NCBI RefSeq assembly: GCF_014529535.1
Contig: NC_050735.1
Span: 3,534,001-3,598,000, forward strand
Length of the DNA stretch: 64,000 nucleotides
Origin: Bradysia coprophila
Lineage: Eukaryota > Arthropoda > Insecta > Diptera > Sciaridae
Reading direction: 5' to 3'
Shown: positions 24,576-37,157 of the stretch, piece by piece
How the letters are laid out: each line of letters starts with the position of its first letter
Numbering within the stretch: the stretch's first letter is position 1
The notes under the pieces: generated by a model
Databases searched by the model: none
What the model was told of the DNA's origin: nothing
The model's input: only the letters and a program-made list of their open reading frames with translations
Program-made: the position numbers and the translations under genes

Positions 24576-25774
24576 ATGGTCAAGTCAACAAATCATTATG
24601 ATTTGGATGTTATTGAAAAGTGGAATCGAATCAAAAATGAATCAGCAAAAGTACACGGTGTTGTGGAAGTGGATACGGTTAACTTGCCCGATTGGATAGA
24701 TAGGGATCGTTATGTAAACTCGTGTATACCATTGTTCGCTAAGATAAGACCAAGGTTCGTGCCAATTCAGTGTTATCGTGTGCAACGAAAGTGAATTCAC
24801 TTTCACTGATCGTGCACCGATTTCACCTTAAACCGAAATGTCATCACTTTTCATTCCATTTCAGTCCACCGATTTCGGGACTTGTAGGTCTATCGTATTT
24901 GGTTCAACTTCCAACAATTTTGCCCCCATTACTGTACACTAAGAAATCGGAGAGTGTGTGCGCCCTTTTCACACGATACTTGGATACGATTTTGTATGTT
25001 AGACACTGGCAAACCACGGACATTTTCGATCCCGAAACGGATGGATACAAATCGCTTCAATCAGTTAGATCATTCCATCGTCACATTAACAAAGTGATGA
25101 ATGCTTCAGCGGAAAAACATTCCACGCCCACTTCAGTAGCACCGAACGTTTGGGTTTCTCAATATGATATGGTCGTCACTCAATGGGCTTTCTATGGGTT
25201 GATGCTGATGTATCCGAAATCATGCGGCTTATATCATGTTACTAACGAGGAGCTGTATGAAATCGTATACTGCTGGCGAGTCATATCCTATTTTCTCGGT
25301 ATTGACGATAGGTTTTCACTGTGGGCAGATAATTTCGAGAAAACCCAACAGTTATGCCATTTGGTATTCGATGAAGTGTATCGGCCGATTTTGGATAATC
25401 AGGATCCCAATTCATATGGCGCGAAAATGGCAGATGACATTTTCACGTCGATGTCGTCAGTGCTGGGGCCATTCACTGCTCAAGTGGCCAATAAATATTG
25501 GTTTCGCATATTGGGAATCAACAGGGAGGTGCCGCTGAAAACATGGTTTGAGACATTTCTCTACAATCTTGTGCTGATAACATATAGCGGAGCATTCAAA
25601 TTTAATGTAGTCTACAAAATGATGAATTGGTTCGTGGAATATGACATTGTCAGAAAAACTAATCCCGAATCGAAGCGAAAAAAGGTGGCAGAATTGAAGG
25701 AAAAAGAAGAAAATATGGAAGTTCGTTACGTGTTCCACGAAAATGTCTTCGAGCTAAACAAAAAAACAAATTGA
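24576..25774 (+). CDS. DUF2236 / mpaB-like (rubber-oxygenase-type) protein, two exons
   Basis: Exons 24576-24754 and 24865-25774 join in phase 2 (donor GTTCGT, acceptor ccatttcag), giving 362 aa. The start is the ATG at 24576; the frame is open a little further 5' but without an ATG. After an N-terminal region of about 60 residues comes a hydrophobic ISGLVGLSYLVQLPTILPPL segment. The DUF2236 pattern follows: RSFHRHINK near 128-136, VSQYDMVVTQWAFYG, then YCWRVISYFLGIDDRF. In bacterial Lcp and fungal MpaB members, conserved Arg/His residues bind heme and the enzymes act oxidatively on hydrophobic substrates; the insect members are not characterised to my knowledge. The C-terminus is Lys/Glu-rich. 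A polyadenylation signal is about 100 bases after the stop. Confidence 0.8.
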
Positions 25775-25877
25775 GATTTGAGGAATTGTAAATTGAAAAC
25801 TAACCGTCCGCACGCCTCTAGATGTTATGTTATTTGGTGGAAGTCACGATCATTTTTATTTTTTGAATATTTTGTGT

Positions 25878-25883
25878 AATAAA
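25878..25883 (+). terminator. Polyadenylation signal AATAAA of the DUF2236 gene
   Basis: AATAAA sits 104 bases downstream of the stop codon (25772-25774) and is the first canonical signal. Confidence 0.55.
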
Positions 25884-26894
25884 GTAAAAATTTCAACTGA
25901 GATGCTGTCCTTTCTGTTCCAACATTTAGACATAAGTAGGCCCGACCTTTTGGGTGGGTCAACTCCCTCGACGTATTTTCTCAATATTTCTTTTTCAACT
26001 TTTTCATTTTTTATGCCTTACTTTATCCTAATGGTTTTTTGTGTTCATTGGAAGCAAGGAATCACGGAAAAAGTTCTTTTTGGAGTAACTCATAGATAAC
26101 TCCGTTAACCATAAACGAACTTAACCCAACAAATTTCATTCCTCGTCGAATTTAAAAAAAAATCTATTTTTCTAACTAGTCTTGTGCAAAGTCCCATTTA
26201 CTAATCAATAAGGAATGTGACCCACCCCTAACTAATGGTGTTATCGTAAAGTTCCTCAAAAGTGATTGCTTTCGCACTAATTTATTTTACCGGAAACGTG
26301 CACACATTTAAACTAAAGCGTTTCCGCTAAAATGCAATTTTTAAGATTACCGCCGACATTTTATATCTACTGGGTCACCTCTTCTGCAACTCACATCACA
26401 CCAAACGACAATATTGTTGTTTGTTTACATGATTGGTCAAAATAAATGTTTCATCATTTTGGTGGCTTTGACGAATTTTTTAAGTCAACCGCTAAGTGAA
26501 CTGTTAAAACCACACAAGAAACACATTTCCGCACAAAATCTGTATTAAATCACATCGAAATCACCGAAATTATTTCAATTTTCACAACCGACACTTAATT
26601 TTTGTGTTGGTGATTTGACGTTTCAAAAACAATACTCATGTTACGATTAACGACTTTGACGACGATTTTCTTCGTCAAACCATATTCGACTAAGTTCAAA
26701 GTGATTTGGGTGTGAAATTCAAGGTAAAATATAGATTTGCTTTTTGTAAAATCTTTTCAATTTGGCAATATTTTGGAAATGCCCAATTCTTATTTTTCGT
26801 GTTTCTGCTGATATTTGACAAAATATTGCGAAAAAAATCGATTAGTCACTTCCTTTTTCCAGCCAAAAAATTCTTTATTTTCATGCAATAGAAT

Positions 26895-27052
26895 CAATGC
26901 ACTTCAAGCAAAAGTGATCATTGTCGACAGCTGCCAAAAATATAACTATTTTATATGAAATGGCTTTTTACGTTTATTTTACAGGTGGATGACACACTGT
27001 CAAGTATCAATATCCTATTTAGGGGACCACTCATGCTTGAAGTTCGTTGATA
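26895..27052. repeat. Dispersed MITE copy ('cttcaagcaaaagtg' family)
   Basis: It starts gcacttcaagcaaaagtg and ends catgcttgaagttcg, an inverted pair, with gacagctgccaaaaa inside. It matches the copy at 24243-24410 along most of its length. Confidence 0.65.
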
Positions 27053-27238
27053 GAATCCGTGCGTAAATGTTAGATTCGCGTACGGACCTGTCAGAGTGTA
27101 AATGTCGATACTGAAACAGGTGTACCAATTATGAATATTTTGACATTACAGTAGATAATAGTTATTTTGATAGCTAGTTAGTAAATGGGGAGCTTTCGTA
27201 ATGTAAATACAAACCAGGTATAGTCTATCCATACAAAC

Positions 27239-27332
27239 CGGAGGAAATATTGATTTCATATAAAAAAAACTCACCTTTCAATGATTTTCATTGGAAGGTG
27301 AGATTGTTTATATGAAATCAATATTTCCTCCG
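27239..27332. repeat. Short near-perfect hairpin
   Basis: The arms share ggaggaaatattgatttcat and, closer to the loop, ctcacctttcaatga / tcattggaaggtgag, with a loop of only a few bases. The total is 94 bp. Its size would suit a small-RNA precursor or a MITE; nothing here distinguishes the two. Confidence 0.65.
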
Positions 27333-28202
27333 CTCCATACAAATTTTGACATTAGACTAGACCTATAGAGTATACTTTCATTGAGCACACCAGATGTGAG
27401 TTTGGCAACAAGTCGGGTGCGCAGAACGTCTTAGCAACAAGATTTTATTCATAATTTTCAAGCCGTCTGCACGTAGGATTCTGTTAATGGCGTGCGCCTA
27501 TATCTTGGTTACATATCCTCCAATACATAAATTTGAGCACGATAATTTTCGTGGAATTGACAAAGTGTGATAAACATTTTGTCACATTTACCAAACCCAA
27601 ACGTCTGTGAAGGCTTACTTTTCCTCCATTGCATTGTATTGGCTACGTCGTGTCAATGTCATGCAAATCTTTGTCTATTGATGTTTATGACTCTGTTTAT
27701 GGCCTAAGAAATCTGATCTGGTCATTCATTCGACTAAATCGAATCGGTATACGTTCTGAGTTCTGACCGACCGTTAGATTTGAACGAGTGGTCATTAATG
27801 ACAATTAATGGCATATTTTGACAGTGTCAAAACGAAGTTTGTTTGCTAGGGAGAGTATTGACCACCGCCAATTTGTCGTAATTCAACATTAAGGTTTCAC
27901 ATACAAAATTTGCTATACAAAGAATTTATCGGCACTCATTTTTTGTATGCGATGAACACTCGTTGACAATATAATTATACGGTTGGTGTTTACAAACAAA
28001 AAATTTATCAAAGAGATTTTATCGTTTGACAAATTGGTTTTCTAATACAAATTTAATTGATTTTTTAAATTTTGTATAATGAAGTGCTTACCGTGATCAA
28101 TGACTGTACGTAATTATGGGTGGACTGGTCTTCTACGCGATGAACGCTCATCATAAGCCGTCATCATTAGTCTGAATCTGATTTCATGCATGTTCTAATT
28201 AA

Positions 28203-30621
28203 ATGAAGGCACCGAGGATCGTTCTGTTAATTTGTGCTGTAGGAGTCATGATAAGTTTGTGTTTATACTTCTTATGTTACAATGTTAATTTTAGTGACAC
28301 AAAAGGGAAGAGTCACAGGAAACTCATGCATTTGAAGGTAAGAATCTGTTGAAATTGTTTGTTTGACATACAGTTCAAGTCAACCGAACTTCTATCGAAA
28401 TTCGAAATGTTTTACCAGCTGATCCACTCGTACAAACACACTGGTGGCTGATATGTGTTTTAACTGCTTTACTACTAACAAACGCGTACTTTTGACTATT
28501 CCATCCATATAATTACAAAAAATCAGTGTGTTTGGATCAGCTGGTAGAACAACATAAATTTGGTTGACTTTAACTGCAATTTCCCACGATTTTTGTTAGA
28601 CAAAAAAATATCCGACCTATTACGATGACGACCGACGTTCGGAGTGGCCTTTTAACATTCCTAAACACTATAATACATCCGATCTGTACATTTGGAGTGA
28701 ACGGCAAATGTCAAAAAATTTCCACCCGCATGGAGTCGGCGAAAACGGATCTGGATTCGTTCCGCCCGCTAATTTGAAACAGTTGATGGACAGATTGCAT
28801 AACGAACAAAAATACAATCTATTGGCATCGAATATGATGTCGTTGCATCGCACATTACCCGATCCAAGGCGTGAGGAATGTAAAACGTTGACCTATCCGG
28901 AAAAATTGCCAAAAGCCAGCGTTGTAATAATATTTCATAACGAAGCTTGGACGACGCTATTGCGAACGGTTTGGAGTGTAATTGACCGTTCACCGATCGA
29001 ACTGATTGAGGAAATCGTTCTCGTTGATGATTTGAGCACTTGGTCGTTTCTGAAACGACCATTGGATGATTACATTGAATTGCTTCCAGTTCATATTAGA
29101 ATTATTCGGACATCAAAACGTGAAGGCCTGATCAGAGCTCGGCTGATTGGAGCACAAAATGCGAAGGTTAGTTGATCGCACTGATTTTTTCGATTTCCAA
29201 TAGTCTATTACCCGTCCGTTTATAGGGCAGTGTCCTGATTTTTCTCGATGCTCACACGGAATGCAGTCGAGAATGGCTGCAGCCATTACTCTCACGTATT
29301 GCAAGCGATCGTTCCGTCATATCAGTTCCCTTAATCGATGGCATTTCCTCTGATGACATGAAATATGAGTTTAATACAGAAACTTTTATTAACGGATTTG
29401 CTTGGACCTTAGGATTTACTTGGTATTTAACTGACTATCCTCACACTAATTAGCACAGACTGCATAGTCTCTAATACATACCTTCAATTTTTACTGTCCC
29501 GAATCACTCATGATAGGATGGCCATACCTAAGAGAGAACTCATTCGAACGCACTACGATCAAACAGCTACGATTAGAACTGCAACTTTAGTTGGATGTGC
29601 ATTTGCTGTGGATCGCGAATTTTTCTTTGAAATCGGTGCATATGACGCAGGAATGAATATCTGGGGCTCGGAAAATATTGAAATGTCTCTCAGAGTACAC
29701 CCGCCACGCAGTTACTTTGTAAGGAATTCTTTTATAAAAAGTTAATTCTTTTCACATCTTAGGTATGGCAATGCGGAGGATCCATGGAAGTAGTGCCGTG
29801 TTCGCGGATCGGTCACCTATATCGAAGGTCAACATATTCGTTTGGAGGTGATGCAAATGCAATAATAGCTCAAAATAGTGTACGAGTAGTTGAAGTTTGG
29901 ATGAGTGACCTAAAGCATCTTTACTATGCTGTTACACCTGGTATAAATGGGACCAGAGAACTGATGTTTCGAATCGATTAATGAAACACTTATTTCAGGA
30001 CACAGAAATGTATCAACAGGTGACTTAACTGATCGTTTCGAAATAAAAAACCGATTGAAATGTAAGAATTTTCGCTGGTTCTTAGAGAACGTCTATCCAG
30101 AGAGTAACATGCTACTGGAGTTTTTCAGATTTGGTGAGGTAAATCAAGCAACACTCACAATCAGTGAAAATGGCTAATCGAACCACCTTTGCAGATAAAA
30201 AGTTTATCGGAAAAGAAATGTGCTGACATTCACTATGGCAGTGATAATACTACACTGGCTATGTATGATTGTCACGGGCGAGGTGGAAATCAGATGTTTG
30301 CTTTCGCTAAAAATCGAATGATTGCTACCCAAAATAGTGAGCAATGTGTTGGTGCAAGTAATAAGCTCGACGCAGTTATAGTAGCAAGATGCGTAAACCA
30401 CAAGTCACAATATTGGAAGTATGACAAAGAGGTAAACAGTCAAGCGAGACGTACTATCTACGAGTATTTCAAACAATTTATGTTCTTCTGTTGAACAGAA
30501 AAAGTGGATGGTGCACGTTGCTAGTGGCTATTGTATGCAGGCTAATAAAACTGAGGTGATCTTAGGACAATGTGATACAGTCAATGAAAATTTTAATTGG
30601 GACATTACCTCAACATTGTAA
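28203..30621 (+). CDS. Polypeptide N-acetylgalactosaminyltransferase (PGANT family), 8 exons, complete
   Basis: Exons: 28203-28337, 28600-29166, 29226-29422, 29517-29694, 29763-29940, 29999-30138, 30195-30431, 30499-30621. All phases match, giving 584 aa, a normal length for the family. The enzyme transfers GalNAc to Ser/Thr of secretory proteins in the Golgi. Residues 5-27 ([18 protein letters not shown]) are a type II membrane anchor. The GT-A domain starts at about 146 ([18 protein letters not shown]). The metal-binding DxH is D242-A-H244 (FLDAHTEC; the common Cys after His is Thr). The Gal/GalNAc block [17 protein letters not shown] is at about 348 and spans a 68-nt intron. The ricin-type lectin domain fills residues 466-584 with the usual degenerate repeats (QMFAF, QYWKYD, NFNWDI). 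No break was found. The closest PGANT paralogue cannot be named from sequence alone. Confidence 0.93.
28378..28570. repeat. Inverted repeat in intron 1 of the GalNAc-transferase gene
   Basis: The left arm (aagtcaacc ... taccagctgatcca ... acaaacacactg) and the right arm (cagtgtgtttggatcagctg ... ggttgactt) are inverse complements over about 50-60 bases with a loop of some 80. It nearly fills the 262-nt intron and looks like a MITE. Confidence 0.65.
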
Positions 30622-31101
30622 GACCATCGAGGAAACGTATTTCTATTTATTGCACGTTGGTCATATGAAGGAGTAAAACTTTAAAAATTTCGTACAATTT
30701 TTAGATTTTAAATGAAAATTGCTTTTAATCTATCACTTAAGTCTTATGAGTGTCGCTCCAGAGGAAGACTCATATTCCTCAACATAAACATTCGACCACT
30801 GTTTCGATCTGAGAGAAAATTTAAATACGTCTTTCGACGTTTTGCATTAATCTGCAGTTCAAAAATACCATTTCTCATCAGGCCATGGCGACAGTGGTAC
30901 TCGATGCAATGCCCTAAGAACACTATACCGATTTGCGCACGAACAAGTCTAGCGAATCATAGTCGAAATGAAATTCCAACTCAAATTTGCTAACTCGTGG
31001 CCAGTTAGTGGTTTCTTTACCAAAAGCCACCACTTGAGCTAATGGCCAGTTCATGCTCGCATATGTCGCACATGCATAGGCGAGATGAACTGGCCATTAT
31101 A

Positions 31102-31432
31102 TTTGTTAACAGTATTCAGTTAAGGAATATAAGCAAAGGTTTGCACATATGTTAGATGTGAACAAATGAAAGTTTTTTAAAACCTTCATAAGCCACACAT
31201 ATGCGACTAAGGTTGATTCTTCTATAGATACGAAGCGCAATGTATCTACATTTTGTTGAATTTTCACCACCAGACGACTAAGTCATCAATTATATGTGGT
31301 TGAATCGAATGCTAAGCATTCAGCACATAAACAACGAATCCGTGCCATCAGACAAAAAAACTTTCATTTGTTCACTTTCAAACATATGTGCAAACCTTTG
31401 CTTATATTCCTTAACTGAATACTGTTAACAAA
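31102..31432. mobile_element. Tc1/mariner-type MITE with TA target site
   Basis: Terminal inverted repeats of about 85 bp begin tttgttaacagtattcag and are flanked by TA on both sides (31100-31101, 31433-31434). The arms continue through taaggaatataagcaaaggt and gaacaaatgaaag. The middle of about 150 bp is unique and non-coding. The TA duplication fits a non-autonomous Tc1/mariner derivative. Confidence 0.82.
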
Positions 31433-32225
31433 TATTAGCTTCAAAAGGAAGAGACATTGTTTGTAGACTATAGGCACATTACACTTTCTTTTGAAAGTAA
31501 TGTCTAGCTAAAGCACACGCACTGAAGTATGTTTTCTCAGTTTGCTTCCTAGACTATAGGAATCCTAGTACGACTCGAAATCATAACATGAAAAATGGTG
31601 CTGGCCCTATTTTGAAAGAAAGACGACATCTCTACGCAACAACACCTGTCAAAAATTTCAGCACACATTATCAGTGATAATTTATCACCTATGTAATCTT
31701 CTACACTCTTTTTGACTTGGGGGTCGTTCACAAATATATTCAATCAATTTCATTGAATTTTAGACTTTACCTCCCCACCGTTACGAAAAAAAAGTTTTAA
31801 ATTTATTAGAAGAGTTTCTTTATACTTCCCTACTTCTTATGGCATGACGTAATTTGTGGACGGTCCCTTGATAAATACTACAAAATAAAAATATTGGAAA
31901 GCAATCAGTAAATAATCTGTTCTACGCCGGGTTGTGCGTCTTATAAGTTAGAGTTAGATATAAGAATTAAACTCCTAAAATTAATTGAGTAGAAAGTCGT
32001 TGACCTCAAAAGTTAGTTGTAGAAGTTGTAAGAAAATCAGTGTAGAAAGTACCCATTTTGTGATAAGAATGAAAATTTTAAAATTTACGAGACATTTGAT
32101 AATAAAAAGCTTCGCAATATCACTTCCATTATAATAGTTCGTGCGCGTATAAGTTATCTGAATTGAATAAATATTTCGAAATTCGGTTTCGGAGTACTTT
32201 TATCTCATCGCACACAAATATTTTT

Positions 32226-33473
32226 AGCCCCGTACGAAGTACAAAGGGGCTTATAGGATTACGATGCCGTATGTAATTGATGGAATTCGAAGCGGACGGT
32301 AAGGGCAAAGTGTTTGCCTATGTTCATAGATGACGAATCTGCAATAAAAATTTTGTCTGTCCGTCTGTCACGTCGATATCTTGAGTAAATCAAATCCGAT
32401 TTCAAAAAAAAAAAAAATTCCTGAAAGATAGTCGAAATAGTGAGGCTAAGTTCGAAGATGGGCATATTCGGGTCGGCCCTTCGTGAGTTAGGGCCACCTA
32501 AGTGATTTAAGGTCTTTTGGTGATATTTATGGCAAAATAAACGATGGAAATGTAAATGACACGGCAAATGATAGGTATTGTCAATACCAATCCAGGAAAA
32601 AAAAGTGTTTTAAAATCGGCTGAGTGGACCGTGAGTTAGGGCCTTAGAAGTGAAATGCTACTAGGGCCCTATGTGTATTTTACATACAACTCGAGTAAAT
32701 TTCATCCGTTTTTCGTAATTTTTGTTTCATTTGAAAGATAATCGAACACCGGATGGAATGTTGTTGAAAAAAAAATTAAATTTGGGTCCTTGGCCTAAGG
32801 CCGCTACTAGGGCCCTATGCGTATTTTACATATAACTCGAGCAAATTTCATCCGTTTTTCGTAATTTTTGTTTCATTTGGGAGGTAATCAAAGGCCGAAT
32901 AGAATGTAGTTGAAAAAAAAAATAAATTTGGGTCCTCGGACTGAGGCCGATACTAGGGTCCTATGTGTATTTTACATATAACTCGAGCAAATTTCATTCG
33001 TTTTTCGTAATTTTTGTTTCATTTGGAAGGTAATCAAAGGCCGAAGAGAATGTTGTTGAAAAAAAATTAAATTTGGGTCCTTGGACTAAGGCCACTACTA
33101 GGGCCCTATGTGTATTTTACATATAACTCGAGCAAATTTCATCCGTTTTTCGTAATTTTTGTTTCATTTGGAAGGTAATCAAAGGCCGAATAGAATGTAG
33201 TTAAAAAAATTTTAAATTTGGGTCCTCGGACTGAGGCCGATACTAGGCCCTTCGAAAAAATAAAATTTTAGGGCGATTTGAAATTTTTGTTTCATTTGAA
33301 AGGAACGTCGTACGGGGCTTCGTAATTGCGCTATGCGCAATTTGTAAGATGTATATATTACATAATAATTTTACTTTAACTACATTAACCGGCGCAATAG
33401 GCTTACGGTAAAAGTAGGGTGACAGACGCACTAGGGTCACGTACGCAATATATATACGGGTTTGTACGGGGCT
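32226..33473. mobile_element. Element with agccccgtac ends and internal tandem array
   Basis: The left end reads agccccgtacgaagtac and gtacggggct is at 33464-33473, an inverted pair; a second gtacggggct lies near 33308. A sequence like the right part (tacgggctttcgtaattgcg) recurs at about 43806-43995. The exact right boundary and target duplication are unclear. Confidence 0.5.
32661..33242. repeat. Tandem array, four units of 145-146 bp
   Basis: The unit starts ctagggccctatgtgtattt and includes cgagcaaatttcatccg and tttgggtcct. Copies begin at 32661, 32807, 32953 and 33098, with a fifth partial start at 33243. Copies differ by a few percent. No frame is kept open through the array. Confidence 0.9.
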
Positions 33474-33677
33474 CAGTCGCAGCAAACGCTCCGACTGTTC
33501 TGATGGCTCGTTTTCTTATCTGAACCATTAAAATTAGATATTTGTTTATTCAAAAAACGTTCTTCAATATAAACGGAACAAAAGTTTTAGTTTTCGGCAC
33601 TGAGTTGTGAAAAGACAATGAAGTGAATCTTCTGGTGCACCTGTTGTATTTAAAAAAGAAAACAAACCAAGAAATTA

Positions 33678-36390
33678 ATGATGAATTTAAAGAGAGGAAA
33701 AACCGGTCTGATCTATGACTTCCGTATGACCGAACATCGTTGTCTTTGGAATAGTGGTTATCCAGAATGCCCGGAACGATTTACACGAATACTAGCTCGG
33801 TATGGATCAAAATTATTGTTTGATATTTATTGATTGATTTATGCATCGCTCCTTCATATTCAGATGCGACGAATTAAAACTTATTGAGCGTTGTCATTCA
33901 ATACCGTCCCGGCCGGCTACACTGAACGAAATTCTCCTTAAGCATACTCGTGAACATTATGACGCATTGAAAGCATTTGATGGTGAAACTGACGAAGACA
34001 AATTGGAAGAAATGTCTTCTCATTATAGCATATTCATTCATCCGGTATACAAATCCTGTAACTGTAGGTGGTAACATTCGATTAATTCATGTGTCTAACT
34101 CCATAGTCTACGTTTGAGTTATCAATGTTAGCAGTCGGCTGTGCCGTCGAATTGGTGGATAAAATAATTTTAGGTGAAATACAGAATGGCATGGCTGTTA
34201 TTCGTCCGCCAGGTCATCATGCAATGGAATCACAATTTGATGGTTTCTGCTTTTTCAACAACATTGCAATTGCTGCCCAGCATGCCATCAATAACCATGG
34301 CGTACTTTCTGTTTCAACAATCTCCATTTCTCCATTTTTCTTCTATCTTCTTTTCTAGGTGAACCGAATCCTGATTGTTGACTTTGATGTCCACCATGGT
34401 AATGGTACTCAACAGTTATTTTATGACGATCCTCGAGTCTTGTATTTTTCCACTCATCGATTCGACTATGGGACATTTTTCCCAGGCCTACGTGAATCCG
34501 ATTTTGATTGTGTGGGTGTGGGAAGAGGGACCGGTTTTAATTTCAACGTGGCATTGAACGAAAGCGGAATGACAAATTCAGATTATTTGGCCATATGGCA
34601 GCAGATTCTTTTACCAGTGGCTACTGAAGTAGGTGACAATAACAGTTCATCTTCAATACAAAGTCATTTTATAAATGAAAAAAAATCCACAGTTCCAGCC
34701 TGAATTAGTTCTAATATCTGCAGGATATGATTCTGCTTATGGGTGTGCAATAGTGCGTTGTCATTAATTTTAGAAGACTCGCTATTTTCATCGACTAAAA
34801 TTTATTCAAGGGAAAGATGGAAATAACACCCGCATGTTATGCACATTTAGTATCACCATTAGCGGCTCTTGCTAACGGAAGGATTGCTGCCTTCCTAGAA
34901 GGTGGGTATAATCTGGAATCTTTGGCAGAAGGTGCAGCAATTACACTGAAAACATTGTTGGGTGATCCGTGTCCACTTCTAGAAATGTTGGATGAGCCGA
35001 GCGACAGGTACATGAAGCCAACATGAAGATGTTATACGATGTAGTTTCATCTTTGAGTTCCTTACCTCTATTTAAGTGTACGAGACAGCATTTTGAATTG
35101 CACTCATTCACACAAAGCATACTGGTCATCTTTACAAGTTCACAAAGAATATAGTCCTACGGCCCCAATGGGCGATCAATCTGATATTCATGAAGTTACT
35201 CAAAAATTCATCGACGATAAAGCACTCAATCGTTGGCACAATTGCGTTTATTATGATACACGCTTTGCTTTCCCCAATCAAACTCGGAGTAAAGAGGATG
35301 AGGACAAGATCAACAAACATCTTCAATACTTGAAGAGTGTCACCAATCTCGGTAAACCTTTAAACCGATGCTGCTTCGTAGTGTGAGTCAATTCTTTGAT
35401 TTTATTTGAGTCTGAATTTTGTTGAATTAAAACCTATTCACGCAGCTCACTAAACACTTCCGAAAGGACGGGAGATTTCGAGCAATTTCTGTTGGAACAT
35501 CATTTGTTGAATAGTTTATATCAACCGGAAGAAGGTCGTAACCCTTTAACTTCATTAAATTTTTCGTCTAAATCTGCACCAGCATTGGAACTGTTGCGTA
35601 ATGTTCTCGAAGAAAAATACTTGAATGGAATTCATATGGAGCTTGGTGAAGGTATGGTCGCAGATAGTATTGCATTAGCAACGCGATATGCCACTGAGGT
35701 CCACGGTCTGAAAAGGTTAGCTCGTTCGCCGAATCAATCAACGATAGAAATTTTAATCAAAAATTTTCAGAGTATTGGTTGTTGACTTGTGTAAGATCAC
35801 CTACCAGAATGTCGTTACGCAACTTTATCCTAGCGGAAACATTTTATGTATGTCCTTGGATCTTGTCGATGCTGAGGATACTGTGGGAAGTGACAAGGGT
35901 GTTAGTGTTCCTATGAACAAGGTAAGTCATCCTTGAAATTAGACAGGTCACACCTTCAGCCTCTGCTACTCTTATTTTATGCGCCCAATATCTTTCTCTA
36001 AAGGAAACAGCCGGTGATTCCGATTATGTGGCAGCATTTCAACGAATAATCATGCCTATTGCTTATGAATTCAATCCAGAATTGGTTTTGGTTTCTGCAG
36101 ATTTTGATGCAATCAAAGAACTTTTCGAAGCAAATATTTCAGCTGAAATATTCGGCTATTTAGCACATTGGTTGTCGGCTTTGGCCAATGGAAAAGTGAT
36201 CCTTTTCTTGAAAGGTGAATGTGGTGCAACATCTACTTGCATCAATGGATTATTGGGAAATCCATTACCGATGCCAAAAAGACAAACCGACACGAAATTG
36301 AACAATATCGAGACTATTCAAAGTGTCCTGACGATTCAGCAGAACAATTGGAAGTCGTTGAAATTTAATAAAATGTTGCCATCCGCATAA
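33678..36390 (+). CDS. HDAC6-derived class IIb histone deacetylase, copy A, 10 exons
   Basis: Exons: 33678-33799, 33864-34044, 34107-34301, 34359-34628, 34693-34752, 34811-35007, 35077-35382, 35446-35715, 35771-35921, 36004-36390. All phases match, giving 712 aa (a second ATG follows directly). Class IIb enzymes deacetylate lysines of proteins such as tubulin. The first domain is intact: RPPGHH with H138/H139, zinc ligands D176 and H178 ([11 protein letters not shown]) and D269 (SAGYD), and catalytic Tyr309 (EGGYN). The gatekeeper-like position before GKM is Ile276. The second domain, from about 445, is degenerate: the PPGHH region has become MELGEG, the DxDVHHG motif [13 protein letters not shown] is SADFD, and the catalytic Tyr is lost (KGECG). 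The segment [17 protein letters not shown] shows descent from the HDAC6 second domain. No ZnF-UBP is present. A close duplicate, including intron sequence, lies at 45040-47686. Confidence 0.9.
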
Positions 36391-36559
36391 ATCCCTTGGA
36401 AATTGAATTTATTTCAATTTTTTACTCCGTTTAAGTGACAGTTCTTTTGTTCTATTTTACAACTGTCATGTAAACGGAGGCTAAACGGAGTGCTCTTTTT
36501 TAAGTGGAAACTATACGTAAAGTATAGTTTTCACTTATTGCATATAAATTGTAACAATC

Positions 36560-36702
36560 TACACTGACAAAAAAGTTTTCAGATTATTACCTGTGACAGA
36601 TAATCTTTCCCCAGGTAATGTAATTTCTCATACAAAAACAGCATTACCAGTCAGGTAATGTGATTTTTATATGACAGAACTGTCAACGTTTTTCTCAGTG
36701 TA
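36560..36702. repeat. Small MITE-like inverted repeat
   Basis: The ends acactgacaaaaaagtt and aacgtttttctcagtgt are imperfect inverse complements, and the inner part repeats aggtaatgt words in both orientations. Total about 143 bp. Confidence 0.55.
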
Positions 36703-37157
36703 AGCACTGTTATAACGATTTCACAATAAATAATTTTGTGCGAGCGTATTTTCTAAACATTCGTTGTTTGCCTTTCCTAGATTGATTTTATTAGAAAATT
36801 ATAGGGAGGTACGGGAAAACAGGAAATTATTAATTTTACGTTGTTTACCTCTGTTTTGCGTGCCCACCTAACTTTCTCTGGCGTAAACACGTTGTTGAGA
36901 CTCAAAAAGAAGTGCTCCGAAACAGCGACAGAAATTTGAAGTCAAGCTCCCAAAAAAGTATTTTTGTTTCGTTATGCCTGTTTTTCACTGGTTTTTCAAG
37001 CATATCTCTGGATGTTTTACAAATACAGATACATCAAATGAAAGGAATTGACGAGATAAATCCAAATAACTAAATTAGGTCAGGTTTGTGTTTGTCGATC
37101 AGTTGCGATCAGGTGTGATCTTTTAAATGAAAGGTATTGAAGAGCGAGGGGTGACGC

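Larger units (their letters stand above)
25775..28202. other. Intergenic region with dispersed repeats
   Basis: No exon was supported. A word cluster at about 25929-25965 (cgaccttttgggtgggtca) recurs at 39484 and, weaker, at 43113. Copies of other repeats are at 26895-27050 and a hairpin at 27239-27332. The GalNAc-transferase promoter should lie near the right end. Confidence 0.5.
30622..33677. other. Intergenic region, mostly mobile-element sequence
   Basis: No exon was supported. It contains a TA-flanked MITE (31102-31432), then unassigned AT-rich sequence to about 32225, then an element with tandem repeats (32226-33473). Short frames at 30712 and 31549 carry no recognisable domain. Confidence 0.5.

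Noticed and set aside
32259-32567. Minus-strand 102-codon frame
   Set aside because: It lies in the agccccgtac element and shows no known protein motif.
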